Counted from the first letter of the stretch, positions 53,166 through 63,422 are shown. The stretch is 64,000 nt of DNA from Hahella sp050299855 (GCA_050299855.1 JBNKWQ010000007.1:1-64000); one strand, 5' to 3'. The notes: generated by a model not told the origin, from the letters alone. Translations and numbers: made by a program.

Positions 53166-54139
53166 TAATTCTTCTCCGCTTCGCTGGCCAGTACTTCATC
53201 CCGAATTGTGGCTTCTGCCAGCGGGAAACCTAGAGCTTTGCGTTTGTCAAAGTAGGCTTTGGCGACATCACGTGCCAATGTACGCACCCGCAGGATATAG
53301 CGCTGTCTTTCGGTGACAGAAATCGCGTGACGGGCGTCCAGTAAATTAAAAGTATGTGAGGCTTTCAATACCATTTCATAGGCAGGTAACGGCAGGCTTT
53401 TAGCCACCAGACGGCTGCTCTCGCGTTCGTAATAGTCGAAATGATTGAACAGCGACTCCGTATCAGCCTCTTCGAAGTTGTAAGTGGACTGCTCCACTTC
53501 GTTCTGGTGAAACACATCACCGTATAGCACGGGACCTTGAGGCCCGTAAGTCCAGACAAGATCATAGACGCTATCCACGCCCTGCAGGTACATGGCAATA
53601 CGCTCAAGACCATAAGTAATCTCGCCGGTGACGGGATAACATTCCAATCCACCTGCCTGCTGGAAATAGGTAAACTGGGAGACTTCCATGCCGTTCAGCC
53701 ATACTTCCCAACCAAGGCCCCAGGCTCCTAGCGTGGGTGATTCCCAGTTATCTTCCACAAAGCGGACATCATGGACATTGGTATCGATACCTATTTCCCT
53801 CAATGACCCCAGGTAGAGTTCCTGGAAGTTGGCTGGGTTCGGTTTCATGACCACCTGATACTGGTAGTAATGCTGGAGGCGGTTAGGGTTTTCACCATAA
53901 CGTCCGTCGGTAGGACGGCGACTGGGCTGGACATAGGCGGCGTTCCAGGTTTCCGGTCCGATTGACCTGATAAAAGTGGCAGGATGAAAAGTCCCGGCCC
54001 CAACTTCCATGTCCAGCGGTTGCAAAATTACGCAGCCCTGGCGAGCCCAGTAATTCTGCAGAACGGATATCAACCCCTGGAAGGTCTTGGCATCGGGTTT
54101 ATTTAAATCTGTCACGTCAAACACCACTTGGTTAATCAA
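53165..54139 (-). CDS. glyQ: Glycyl-tRNA synthetase alpha subunit
   Basis: This is a 324-aa protein (E. coli 303, so slightly longer). TFQGLISVLQNYWARQGCVILQPLDMEVGAGTFHPATFIR and QPSRRPTDGRYGENPNRLQHYYQ are the class II catalytic core motifs. It heads the glyQ-glyS-gmhB run. Its promoter must lie in 54140-54288, which it shares with a divergent gene. Confidence 0.97.
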   Translation of the reverse strand: MINQVVFDVTDLNKPDAKTFQGLISVLQNYWARQGCVILQPLDMEVGAGTFHPATFIRSIGPETWNAAYVQPSRRPTDGRYGENPNRLQHYYQYQVVMKPNPANFQELYLGSLREIGIDTNVHDVRFVEDNWESPTLGAWGLGWEVWLNGMEVSQFTYFQQAGGLECYPVTGEITYGLERIAMYLQGVDSVYDLVWTYGPQGPVLYGDVFHQNEVEQSTYNFEEADTESLFNHFDYYERESSRLVAKSLPLPAYEMVLKASHTFNLLDARHAISVTERQRYILRVRTLARDVAKAYFDKRKALGFPLAEATIRDEVLASEAEKN

Positions 54140-54288
54140 TCGATCAAAGCTGCTACTTTAGTGTTAACAGGCTTCGAGCTGGGCTGTAGAATAAAGCGCC
54201 AAATTATACAACTTGCGGGCACTTATTACAGAGCCACGTGTATTTGCGGGTAAAAAATCGCAGCTTTTCACGGAGAATGTGAAGCGAT

Positions 54289-55218
54289 TTGCGCGCACCA
54301 CCTATTAATCAAGGGTTCCCATTGAGTAATTCCGCCACCAAGGCATTGTGGATTCAGCGTTTTATTAAACTTCTGTCAAAGCTACCACTATCAGGGGCCC
54401 AGTTATTGGGTCGCTGCGTGGGGCGAATACTATGGTGCATACAGGCAGATCCCGCACGGGTTACGCTGACAAATCTTGAGGCTTGTTACCCCGACCTGCC
54501 TACCCGTCAGCGATACCAGCTGGCCAAAAACAGCCTGATGCACACCGGTATGGTAGCAGCTGAGATTGGTGCGGTTTGGGAATGGCCTGCCGGTAAAGTT
54601 TTAGGGTTGGTGCGGGAAATTGAAGGCGAGGAGCTGATTCAGAAGGCAGAAGCCCATGGCAAAGGCTTGATACTGCTGGCTCCCCACCTCGGTAATTGGG
54701 AAGTGGCCGGATTGTTCTTTGCGGCGCGTTACAAAATGGCGGCGCTCTATCAGCCTCCCAAAATTGCTGAACTCGACGCCTATATGCGTGGTGTGCGGGA
54801 ACGTAACGGTTCGGAACTGGTGCCGGCTAATAAGCGCGGCGTTATGCGGCTATTTCATATCTTGAGGGAACAAGGGGTGATTGGCATCCTGCCTGATCAG
54901 GACCCTGAACTCTCCGGAGGCCAATTTGCGCCTTTCTTCGGGGTGCAGACCAATACGCTTAAACTGGTATCGAAACTAATCGAGAAAACAGGGGCGCAGG
55001 TGCTCTGCGTCTGTGCTGAGCGGCTGCCCAAAGCAGCAGGTTTTAGGCTGGTAATACATGAAGCCGATCCGGCAATCTATGATGCAGATTTGCAAACCTC
55101 TATCACCGGGTTGAATCGTACGGTGGAAAAGATAGTAGACTGTTTCCCACAGCAGTATCAGTGGGAATACAAACGTTTCAAGCGCCGCCCGGCGGGACAG
55201 CGCTCATTCTATAATTAG
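54289..55218 (+). CDS. LpxL/LpxM (HtrB)-family lipid A acyltransferase
   Basis: This is a 309-aa protein if TTG 54289 is used, 298 aa from TTG 54322; no ATG precedes the conserved part, so the start is uncertain. The catalytic HxxxxE is in LLAPHLGNWEVAG, and IGILPDQDPELSGGQFAPFFG and QYQWEYKRFKRRP are family hallmarks. It is predicted to transfer a secondary acyl chain to lipid A at the inner membrane. It is adjacent to gmhB-glyS-glyQ, divergently placed. Confidence 0.85.
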   Translation: MRAPPINQGFPLSNSATKALWIQRFIKLLSKLPLSGAQLLGRCVGRILWCIQADPARVTLTNLEACYPDLPTRQRYQLAKNSLMHTGMVAAEIGAVWEWPAGKVLGLVREIEGEELIQKAEAHGKGLILLAPHLGNWEVAGLFFAARYKMAALYQPPKIAELDAYMRGVRERNGSELVPANKRGVMRLFHILREQGVIGILPDQDPELSGGQFAPFFGVQTNTLKLVSKLIEKTGAQVLCVCAERLPKAAGFRLVIHEADPAIYDADLQTSITGLNRTVEKIVDCFPQQYQWEYKRFKRRPAGQRSFYN

Positions 55219-55238
55219 AAGCCTGATCACCTTATCGG

Positions 55239-56930
55239 TCAGTCAAGTTCAGTCACGGTCATCAAAGCCTCGTCTATGCTTATGGAAGAGGTAATACTTT
55301 TCATTGAACTGGAGCGGCGGGTGTTGAAGTAGTAGATATCGCTGTATTGGCCATCCGCATCGGCATTATTGGTGGGATCAGATTCAGCTTCCAAGAGAGC
55401 ATGGCCTTGTTCCGATACACCGGTCTGCACCAGTTTAACCTGACCGATAATACTCCCAATCTCAACAAGTCTCTCCGCGCTGTCTGCCTGATAGCCATAA
55501 AAAACCGGCTTGGAAAAATAGTCCCCTTCCACTGCGTCGTGCGGAGCTACTAAATCCTCAACTCCCTGCATCAGAACCGGATAGGTCTCTACGCCACGAT
55601 CAAGATTTTCCCTGACAAAAGTCCATTGTGCATCAGTAAATTCCAGGCAGGCATTGGCTGCATCTTCCAACAAGCATGCACCTGCATCGGCTAGGCCATT
55701 GCAATCCAAAGGAGCTGAACAATCCAGGCTGGCCGCAGCAAGATCCGCAACATAGGCACGGGAATCACTGGCAACTTTGGTGTTGAAATAAAGCAGATTG
55801 TCCTCAGTCATGAACTTGTTTACGGTTGTCCCTAGTATCAGGCTATCGGACCAATCTGCCTTGCTGACTTTGTGCAGGTCGCCGGTGTCCAGACGATAAA
55901 ACAAAGAGTCATCGGTCTGTACCAGACGCCCTTCAACCGTTCCTCCTGTGGCGAGCATCATATTACTGCCGCTGTCCAGGTCAATCATGCGTAGATTGTT
56001 ACCGTCGATAAGGTAAAGACTGGTGCCGTCAATTTCCCAGTTCTGTGCGATCAAAGAAGTGGCATTTATTTGCGTCAGTGGGGTAGAAAGGTCGATTGTT
56101 CCATCTGTTAGTTGCTCGGCGGTTCCCGTATATAGGTTGCCACTGATGTCCAATAGCAGGGTGCTCTCGCTATCCAGACGACTGATACTGAAGTCATTGG
56201 AGCTGAGCCCGGTAAAACTATGGACTACTGTCAGGTCAGACTTAATCAATTGGACACTATCCGCGCCGTTGGGACGCAAATAACCCTGTATCTCAAAAGT
56301 GGCATTTTGTAGCGGCAGACTGGAAAATAAATTAGCGCTGATGTTGGCTGGGCTGCTGCTGGTACCAGCTCCCAGGCTGATGCGTTGCTTGATATCGTCA
56401 GAGCTGTTGCAGGTGTCATCGGTGCCAGGTGAACGCACCTGGAACTGATGGTTTGCAAGGCCAAGACCGTCCGCCAGAAACTGTTCTGCACAAGGTGTTT
56501 TATTACCATTGGACAGAGTACCAAGCTGGACTAGATTCTGGATTTCAGGCGAAGCTCTAAAGTAGTTGCCGTTTTCCTCTATCAAGGCATAACTTTGAGT
56601 GAATCGACTTTTACCCAGGGGCACTTCCGTGGATAGAACACGGGCAGACTGTCCCGAACTTTGTCGGACCACACTGTTGGTGGCTATTTCATAGCTGTAG
56701 ATATAGGTCTTGGGATCGGAGATATCCGCATTGTCTTCACCGATAAAGTAGAGAAATCGGGTAAAAGGGAAGGCAACCTGGGGATCGGTAATCTCCACCT
56801 CAGGCAATTCCGGCTCGGTTTGCGAATCCCGTTTCTGTTCTTCGTCATCTTCCAGACCCAGTTGCTCGCAACCAGTGAACAGTGGTGCCAAAAAAAATGT
56901 CAGGGTCAGGGCACGCCAATTTACTTCCAT
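55239..56930 (-). CDS. Unrecognised 563-aa lipoprotein
   Basis: The N-terminus LTLTFFLAPLFTGCEQLG carries a lipobox with the modified Cys at 20, followed by an acidic low-complexity stretch (EDDEEQ). The rest is rich in short strand-turn repeats (LLLDISGNLYTGT, SLYLIDGNNLRMIDLDSG, SLFYRLDTGDLHKV), which suggests a beta-propeller. Paired Cys occur at about 403-430 (DCSAPLDCNG ... GACLLED). No domain name can be given. It faces the acyltransferase gene with 20 bp between stops. Confidence 0.75.
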   Translation of the reverse strand: MEVNWRALTLTFFLAPLFTGCEQLGLEDDEEQKRDSQTEPELPEVEITDPQVAFPFTRFLYFIGEDNADISDPKTYIYSYEIATNSVVRQSSGQSARVLSTEVPLGKSRFTQSYALIEENGNYFRASPEIQNLVQLGTLSNGNKTPCAEQFLADGLGLANHQFQVRSPGTDDTCNSSDDIKQRISLGAGTSSSPANISANLFSSLPLQNATFEIQGYLRPNGADSVQLIKSDLTVVHSFTGLSSNDFSISRLDSESTLLLDISGNLYTGTAEQLTDGTIDLSTPLTQINATSLIAQNWEIDGTSLYLIDGNNLRMIDLDSGSNMMLATGGTVEGRLVQTDDSLFYRLDTGDLHKVSKADWSDSLILGTTVNKFMTEDNLLYFNTKVASDSRAYVADLAAASLDCSAPLDCNGLADAGACLLEDAANACLEFTDAQWTFVRENLDRGVETYPVLMQGVEDLVAPHDAVEGDYFSKPVFYGYQADSAERLVEIGSIIGQVKLVQTGVSEQGHALLEAESDPTNNADADGQYSDIYYFNTRRSSSMKSITSSISIDEALMTVTELD

Positions 56931-57205
56931 ATCCGATCCGTCTCAGAAAATATTTTGAATTACAAAATGACACACTAATTTACAGTAAATCCAGCAGCAG
57001 GTATTTGAACCAGCGCGGATTTCTCAGCAGTGATCCGTTGTTGTCTCAGCGTATAGCGAGGCTCCACCTTAACTGTTGTCCCGTAGCTTGGAAGTTATTC
57101 CCAAATCATCCCAAACAGATTTGGATTGTTAGACATTCCAGTTTTAACTGCTATATTTGTGAAACAGGTCACAAAATAGCCAGATGTAAATCCAAGGAGA
57201 CGGGC

Positions 57206-58153
57206 ATGGCAAATGCCTCTTCAGCGCTTGGGCATGGTGGTAATAATAAATACCAGACCCTGGAGATTGGCCACAATCGGGTTCTCGGCTATCGGGAATG
57301 GGGCGACCCATATGGCGAACCGGTGTTCTATGCACATGGGACACCGGGATCCAGCATGGAAGGTGCTTTCTTCCATCAGCAGGCTAAGAATGCCGGATTG
57401 CGATGGATTGTGCTGGACCGCCCCGGCATTGGGAATTCATCCTTGCGCCTCGATCTTCGCCTGAGCGACTATTCACAGGATGTTACTCATTTGACTGATC
57501 ATTTGGGGATCGGACGTTTTGCCGTTGTGGGCTGGTCCAGTGGTGTGCCCCATTCCATGGCATGCGTGCGCAAGATGCCGGACAGAATCAACTATGCGGC
57601 AGCAATGGCCGGATATACCAATTTTGGTGAAATGCGGCAGGCAAAGCAGTTGTTGTGGTCGGTGGCACAAAGGGGTCCGAAAATCGCTGAGATCAGCCCT
57701 CTCCTATTTAGAACTCTGATGAACCTGTTGCGCCTGGCGGAACAGTACGTGCCGACGCTTTATTTGCAGTTTGTTGAAACCTCGACCACAGGCAGGGATA
57801 AAGCTCTGCTGCGGCAGCCGGATATACGGCGCATGTTTTTGGCAAGCCAGGATGTGGCCTTTAAACAGGGTGTGGAAGGAGCAGTCAGGGATTTAATGCT
57901 GCAATACGCCGACTGGGGGTTTTCCTTAAAATCGCTGACATTGCCGGTGGATCTGTATCAGGGCACGGAAGACCGCTTTGTTCCCTGGCAGTTTGCCTGC
58001 CATATGGCAGAACAAATTCCGCAAACGGAACTGAGTCTGCTTGAGGGCGAAGGTCATATGTTTCCTCTGCGGCCGGACTTTCAGCAGCTGTTTATGAGCA
58101 AACTATACTCGCGGATAAAAAGTGGGGTCAGCGTCGCCAGAAAGTTGGGGTGA
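57206..58153 (+). CDS. Alpha/beta hydrolase
   Basis: I start at the ATG at 57206, with AAGGAG 7 nt upstream, giving 315 aa. HGTPGSS (44-50) is the oxyanion-hole region and GWSSG (109-113) holds the nucleophile S111. The acid is probably D in GTEDRFVPW and the base H in GEGHMFPL near the C-terminus. Physiological substrate unknown. Its 3' end overlaps the convergent trkH gene by 26 bp. Confidence 0.85.
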   Translation: MANASSALGHGGNNKYQTLEIGHNRVLGYREWGDPYGEPVFYAHGTPGSSMEGAFFHQQAKNAGLRWIVLDRPGIGNSSLRLDLRLSDYSQDVTHLTDHLGIGRFAVVGWSSGVPHSMACVRKMPDRINYAAAMAGYTNFGEMRQAKQLLWSVAQRGPKIAEISPLLFRTLMNLLRLAEQYVPTLYLQFVETSTTGRDKALLRQPDIRRMFLASQDVAFKQGVEGAVRDLMLQYADWGFSLKSLTLPVDLYQGTEDRFVPWQFACHMAEQIPQTELSLLEGEGHMFPLRPDFQQLFMSKLYSRIKSGVSVARKLG

Positions 58154-59576
58154 ACAGGATCAACAAGGTAAATACTTCCAGTCGTCCTAACAGCATTGCA
58201 AAAGTGAGAATCCATTTGGCCGGCTCATTCAAATCACCGTAATGGTAGGTAACGGCGCCCAGCCCAGGGCCCAGATTATTGATGCAGGCACCCACCGCTG
58301 ACCAGGCAGTCACCTGATCCAATCCAGTTGCCAGTAACGCCATCAGCATAAAAACAAACATGAACATATAGACTGAGAAAAAGCCCCATACTGCCTCCAA
58401 TACCCTGTCCGGCACCGGCTTGCGGCCGAGCTTGACCTGCAGTACGGCGTTGGGGTGAATTATGCGCTTAACCTCCCGCATACCCTGCTTGTAAATCAGC
58501 AGCATCCTGATCACTTTCATACCGCCACCGGTGGAACCGGCGCAGCCACCGACAAAGGCGATAACAAATAGAAGAAACGGCAAGACATGGGGCCAGCTGG
58601 CAAAGTCAGCAGTGGCAAATCCTGTGGTCGTGGCGACACTGACAACTTCGAAAATGCCACGGAGAATGGCATCCTTGGGGTGATAAGTGGCCGTCGCCAT
58701 AAGCACAATGATAGTTAACGCCGACACCGCCAGCAGAATAAAGCCGTAAAACTTGAACTCCGGATCTCTTAGGTAGACAAAAAATGACCGTTGCCGCCAG
58801 GCGAAAAAATGCAGAGCGAAGTTCACGCCGCTGATCACCATAAAAACGATGCAAATAATTTCGATCAGTGGATTGTTGAAATAACCGATAGAGGCATCAT
58901 GGGTGGAAAAGCCGCCAATTGCGATGGTGGCAAAGCTGTGGCTGATGGCGTCAAAGACGTCCATCCCTGCCAGCCAATAGAGCCCTGCGCAGAGGATGGT
59001 CAAAAATACGTAAATGTACCAGAGCGCTTTGGCCGTTTCGGTAATTCGTGGTGTCAGTTTGTTGTCTTTTACCGGCCCGGGAGTTTCCGCACGATAAAGC
59101 TGCATCCCCCCGATACCCAGCATGGGCAGGATAGCAACCGCCAATACGATGATTCCCATGCCCCCTAACCATTGTAACTGTTGCCGGTACCAAAGAATGG
59201 ACTTGGGCAGGGTATCAATACCGGTAATGACGGTAGCGCCAGTAGTGGTAAGGCCTGACATGGACTCGAAAACAGCATCAACCAGCTCAAGGTGCGGATG
59301 GTGACTTAGGTAAAGAGGAACCGCACCGCTGGCAGCTAGTACGACCCAGAATAAGACCGTGACCAGAAAGCCGTCCCTCACCCGCAAGTCAGCGGTTTTT
59401 TTGAATACCGGCAGCCAGGTCAGGATACCGGCAGAAAAGATCAGGCCGAAGGCAGCGACAAAAGGCTGGAAATGGCCGTCGTCATAAATCAGCGACACTA
59501 CCATGGGGGGAACCATGGTAAAGCTGAACAGTGTCATCAAAACACCGAGAATCCGAGTTATGGCCGAATAGTGCAT
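58128..59576 (-). CDS. trkH: TrkH-type potassium uptake channel subunit
   Basis: This is a 482-aa protein (E. coli TrkH 483) with many membrane helices. The four filter loops are visible: SGLTTTGATVI, ATIAIGGFSTHD, VATTTGFATADF and AVGACINNLGPGLG. VGGCAGSTGGGMK is the gating region. It works with TrkA, encoded 70 bp upstream on the same strand. Confidence 0.95.
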   Translation of the reverse strand: MHYSAITRILGVLMTLFSFTMVPPMVVSLIYDDGHFQPFVAAFGLIFSAGILTWLPVFKKTADLRVRDGFLVTVLFWVVLAASGAVPLYLSHHPHLELVDAVFESMSGLTTTGATVITGIDTLPKSILWYRQQLQWLGGMGIIVLAVAILPMLGIGGMQLYRAETPGPVKDNKLTPRITETAKALWYIYVFLTILCAGLYWLAGMDVFDAISHSFATIAIGGFSTHDASIGYFNNPLIEIICIVFMVISGVNFALHFFAWRQRSFFVYLRDPEFKFYGFILLAVSALTIIVLMATATYHPKDAILRGIFEVVSVATTTGFATADFASWPHVLPFLLFVIAFVGGCAGSTGGGMKVIRMLLIYKQGMREVKRIIHPNAVLQVKLGRKPVPDRVLEAVWGFFSVYMFMFVFMLMALLATGLDQVTAWSAVGACINNLGPGLGAVTYHYGDLNEPAKWILTFAMLLGRLEVFTLLILFTPTFWRR

Positions 59577-59646
59577 GAATACTTGCTACCTTGGTTGTGT
59601 GCCTGGAATTAAGCGTTCAGCATTGGATAAAGCAGAGCCCGGCATA

Positions 59647-61020
59647 TCAAAAGAATGCCAGACCCACTTGGAACAAACGCTCCACTTCGGCGATTCGGCG
59701 CTTGTCGATAACGAAAAGAATAACGTGGTCGTCAGGCTGTATTCGAATATGGTCATGGGCAATAAGTACTTCCCCGCGGCGCACTATGGCACCGATGGTG
59801 GATCCTGTAGGCAGATTAATCTCATCCAGCCGTTTGCCCACCACTTTCGATGAACGATGGTCTCCATGGGCAACAGCCTCAATGGTTTCAGCGGCTCCGC
59901 GGCGCAGTGAGTGGGCTGCGACCACATCGCCTCGACGAATATGGGTCAACAGGCTGCCGATAGTAGTTTGTTGTGGGGAGACTGCTATGTCGATTTCGCC
60001 ACCCTGGATCAAATCAACATAGTCCGGGTTATTGATCAGCGTCATGACCTTACGCACACCCAGCCTTTTTGCCAGCATTGACGCCATGATATTGGCTTCG
60101 TCGTCATTGGTAACGGCACAGAAAATATCAGTGTCTTCGATATTTTCTTCCAGTAGCAGTTCCTTATTGGCGGCGTTGCCATGCAAAACGATGGTTTTAT
60201 CCAGCTCTTCTGATAGCTGAATACAGCGTTCCTTGCCCTGCTCGATCAACTTAACCTGATAGTTATTTTCCAGGGTTTCAGCCAGTCGGGCACCAATGTT
60301 ACCGCCTCCGGCAATCATGATGCGCCGATAAGGCTTTTCCAGTGGTTGTAGCTCACTCATCACCTTGCGGATATTATCTTTGGCCGCAATGAAGAATACC
60401 TCGTCGTCTTCCTCAATGATGGTATCTCCTTGAGGAATAATGGCGCGGTCCTTTCGGTAGATGGCTGCTACGCGAGTGTCTATATGCGGCAGATGCGCAC
60501 GTAAATAGGCCAGTTCATGACCAATCAACGGTCCTCCAAGGGTTGCCTTTATCCCTACCAACCGTACCAGGCCTTTGGAAAAATCCAATACCTGCAGTGC
60601 CCCCGGGTTTTCTATCAGTCGAGTGATATGCTCTGTCACCACCTGTTCAGGGCTGATGATTACGTCAATAGGAATCGCCTCCGGACAGAACAGGCCTTTG
60701 CGAAGCAGATAGGCGGATGTTCTAACCCGGCTGATCTTGGTCGGCGTTTTGAACAGCGTGTAGGCAATCTGGCAGGCCACCATGTTGACTTCGTCACTGT
60801 TGGTGACCGCTATCAGCATGTCCGCGTCATCTGCTCCGGCCTGTTTTAACACGTTAGGATAGGCGGCCTGACCTTGCACAGTGCGGATATCCAGCCGATC
60901 CTGCAGGCTACGCAGTCGCTGAGCATCGGCATCCACAATAGTGATGTCGTTGGCTTCGTTGGCGAGATTCTCTGCCAATGTACCGCCGACCTGGCCGGCT
61001 CCGAGTATGATGATCTTCAT
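59647..61020 (-). CDS. trkA: TrkA, NAD/ATP-binding regulator of potassium uptake
   Basis: This is a 457-aa protein (E. coli 458). It is a tandem RCK protein: GAGQVGGTLAENL at 7-19 starts the first NAD-binding fold and GGGNIGARLAETL at about 236 the second. It gates TrkH. Confidence 0.96.
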   Translation of the reverse strand: MKIIILGAGQVGGTLAENLANEANDITIVDADAQRLRSLQDRLDIRTVQGQAAYPNVLKQAGADDADMLIAVTNSDEVNMVACQIAYTLFKTPTKISRVRTSAYLLRKGLFCPEAIPIDVIISPEQVVTEHITRLIENPGALQVLDFSKGLVRLVGIKATLGGPLIGHELAYLRAHLPHIDTRVAAIYRKDRAIIPQGDTIIEEDDEVFFIAAKDNIRKVMSELQPLEKPYRRIMIAGGGNIGARLAETLENNYQVKLIEQGKERCIQLSEELDKTIVLHGNAANKELLLEENIEDTDIFCAVTNDDEANIMASMLAKRLGVRKVMTLINNPDYVDLIQGGEIDIAVSPQQTTIGSLLTHIRRGDVVAAHSLRRGAAETIEAVAHGDHRSSKVVGKRLDEINLPTGSTIGAIVRRGEVLIAHDHIRIQPDDHVILFVIDKRRIAEVERLFQVGLAFF

Positions 61021-61098
61021 AGGATGTCCTTAGGAACCTCAGCCTGATCTGGAACTAATTCAGTCAATGTGTTTGCCAGTTTGGAATTGGTCATTGAA

Positions 61099-62406
61099 TC
61101 AGGCCGCTGGTTTCTCCAGAAGTGCATAGAAAAAGCCGTCAAATTCGCCAGCAGAGGGCAGTAGCTGCACTCCAAAGCCCTGGTCTTGAAACCCTGAAAG
61201 GACCAGTGGTAAGTGCTTTGCCTGTGGTTCTTCTTGCATAAAGCGTTCAATTATATGCGCATTCTCTTGAGGAAGAATAGAACATGTGGCGTAAAGTATC
61301 CGCCCCCCCGGCTTCAGGATTTCCCAAAGTCGATGCAACAACCTTAGCTGAATTTCACTGAGTTGGTTGATGTCTGACTTGCGTCGCAGATGTTTGATAT
61401 CAGGATGTCTCCGAATCACACCTGTGGCACTGCAGGGGGCGTCAAGCAGGATTCGATCAAAAGGCTGTCCGTTCCACCAACTGGCCAGATCGGCAGTATC
61501 GGCCACTAGAACCTCGGCAGTTAAGCCCAGACGCCGCAGCGTATCCTGTGTACGTTGCTGACGGGAAGCTTCAAGATCCACGGCCACCACGTCGGCTTGG
61601 CCGCCACAACGTTCCAGAATGGCAGCTGTTTTTCCACCGGGCGCGCTACAAGCGTCAAGTATGCGTTGCCCAGGATGTATATCCAGCAGTTGAGAAGCAA
61701 GTTGTGCTGCCTCATCCTGTACAGAACACAGGCCCGGCTCAAAAAAGCCGGGTAGCAAGCCGACATCGCAAGGAGAAGTAAGTGTCAGGCCTGAATCGCA
61801 TAACTGAGTGGGGTTGGATTGAATTCCGGCAGATGCCAAACATTCTGAATAGGCTTCAATGGTAGTTTGGGCTCTGTTAACCCTAAGGGTCATTGGAGCT
61901 TGCTGATTCAGGGCGGACATTATGGCCTCTGCCCGCTCTGGGTAAGCCCTCAGTAGGGCTTTAGACAACCAGCCCGGGAATGACAGCCTGGTTTCCAGTT
62001 TCCGGTCGGCAATACTCTCCAGTTCGGCCTGTCTGCGGCTGAAGTTGCGCAAGGTGCCGTTGAGCAGTTTGGTCGCCCAGTTTTTGTCCAGTTCCCGGGC
62101 AACATTGACAGTCTCATTGATGGCTGCATGGGCCGGTTTGTTCATGTAGGCCAGTTGGTAAAGGCCGCCTATCAATACCATATGAAGGTCCCGGTCCTTC
62201 GGCTTCAATGGCTTGGTAATCAAGGCAGAGAGCATTGAATTCAGGCGCAGGTAATAACGCAGGCCGCCATAGCACAGGGCGCTGGTAAAGGCTCTTTCGT
62301 TCTCCGGCAGATCCGGGAGTCTTGTTTCCAGCAAAGGTGTCAGAGACTGGCCGGAATCGATGACACCCAGCATAATTTCTGCAGCAATTGCGCGGCTACT
62401 GGCCAT
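61099..62406 (-). CDS. rsmB: 16S rRNA (cytosine967-C5)-methyltransferase RsmB
   Basis: This is a 435-aa protein with an N-terminal NusB-like domain (about 1-140). DACSAPGGKTAAILE is SAM motif I, DAPCSATGVIRRHPDI holds one catalytic Cys, and YATCSILPQENAHI the region after it. It methylates C967 of 16S rRNA. Its ATG overlaps the fmt stop by 11 bp. Confidence 0.95.
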   Translation of the reverse strand: MASSRAIAAEIMLGVIDSGQSLTPLLETRLPDLPENERAFTSALCYGGLRYYLRLNSMLSALITKPLKPKDRDLHMVLIGGLYQLAYMNKPAHAAINETVNVARELDKNWATKLLNGTLRNFSRRQAELESIADRKLETRLSFPGWLSKALLRAYPERAEAIMSALNQQAPMTLRVNRAQTTIEAYSECLASAGIQSNPTQLCDSGLTLTSPCDVGLLPGFFEPGLCSVQDEAAQLASQLLDIHPGQRILDACSAPGGKTAAILERCGGQADVVAVDLEASRQQRTQDTLRRLGLTAEVLVADTADLASWWNGQPFDRILLDAPCSATGVIRRHPDIKHLRRKSDINQLSEIQLRLLHRLWEILKPGGRILYATCSILPQENAHIIERFMQEEPQAKHLPLVLSGFQDQGFGVQLLPSAGEFDGFFYALLEKPAA

Positions 62407-63346
62407 AAGTAAATTGCTCGCCTGGAACTAATTTATCGGGATTACCATTGACAAAGTCCTTTACTGCCAAGGCCTTGGCTCCGGGTAGTTGTAATTTGCC
62501 AATGGTTAGTACACCACTGCCGCAAGCGACGGATATACCGTCTATCGTACGTTTCAGGATAGTTCCAGGTGTAGCCTGATGGATCTCATGATGAGCCTTG
62601 GCTTCCCAGACTTTAATCCTGTCCTTGTCGCACAGGCTGCTGGTGCCGGGCCAGGGATTGAAGGCATTAATGGTGCGTTCCAGCACTTCTGCGGGTTGTG
62701 ACCAGTCTAGATCAGACTCGGCCTTGCTGAGTTTGGCGGCATAGTTGGCCTGCTGGTCGTCCTGAATTTCAGGTTTAAGATTTACCAACTGTCGTAGTGC
62801 ATGAACAATAGCCCCTCCCCCTAATTCTGCCAAACGGTCATGTAGACTGCCGCCCGTATCCGTGGGCAAGATCGGAGTCGCCACCTTGTAAAGCATAGGC
62901 CCGGTATCCAGGCCTGCTTCCATTTGCATAATAGTAATCCCGGTTTCAGCATCTCCGGCCTGGATGGCTCTCTGTATCGGTGCCGCACCGCGCCATCGAG
63001 GTAAGAGCGAGCCATGAATATTCAGGCAACCTGCAGTGGGAATGTCCAACACACTCTGGGGTAAAATAATGCCATAAGCAGCCACGATCATTAGATCCGG
63101 CTGGTAGCTACGTAGCGTTTCCACATCCGCCGGGTCTTTGAACGATAGAGGCTGTTCAACGGGTATTGCGTGCTTCAGGGCCAGTTGTTTAACGGGACTG
63201 GGAGTTAGTTTGTGACCTCGACCTGCAGGGCGATCCGGTTGGGTGTAAACTGCGACAATCGAAAAACCGGCATCAAGTAACGCACTAAGTGCGGTGGCGG
63301 CAAATTCAGGCGTACCAGCATAAACGATACGAGGCGATTCTTTCAT
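62396..63346 (-). CDS. fmt: Methionyl-tRNA formyltransferase
   Basis: This is a 316-aa protein (E. coli 315). The catalytic triad is N109, H111 (LNIHGSLLPRWRGAAPIQ) and D147 (EAGLDTGPML). It formylates the initiator Met-tRNA. The C-terminal OB-fold begins near 210. A terminator-like hairpin lies between def and fmt. Confidence 0.97.
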   Translation of the reverse strand: MKESPRIVYAGTPEFAATALSALLDAGFSIVAVYTQPDRPAGRGHKLTPSPVKQLALKHAIPVEQPLSFKDPADVETLRSYQPDLMIVAAYGIILPQSVLDIPTAGCLNIHGSLLPRWRGAAPIQRAIQAGDAETGITIMQMEAGLDTGPMLYKVATPILPTDTGGSLHDRLAELGGGAIVHALRQLVNLKPEIQDDQQANYAAKLSKAESDLDWSQPAEVLERTINAFNPWPGTSSLCDKDRIKVWEAKAHHEIHQATPGTILKRTIDGISVACGSGVLTIGKLQLPGAKALAVKDFVNGNPDKLVPGEQFTYGQ

Positions 63347-63363
63347 AACAGGGACGGTTCCTT

Positions 63364-63396
63364 AAAAAAACAAAAACCGCCAAAGTCCGGCGGTTT
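63364..63396 (-). terminator. Terminator-like hairpin between def and fmt
   Basis: AAACCGCC (63374-63381) pairs with GGCGGTTT (63389-63396) around a 7-nt loop. Reading leftward it is followed by a T-rich run (complement of 63364-63373). It stands 27 bp past the def stop and 18 bp before the fmt start. Confidence 0.75.
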
Positions 63397-63422
63397 CATA
63401 ATCACAGTATTCAGACTCAGCG

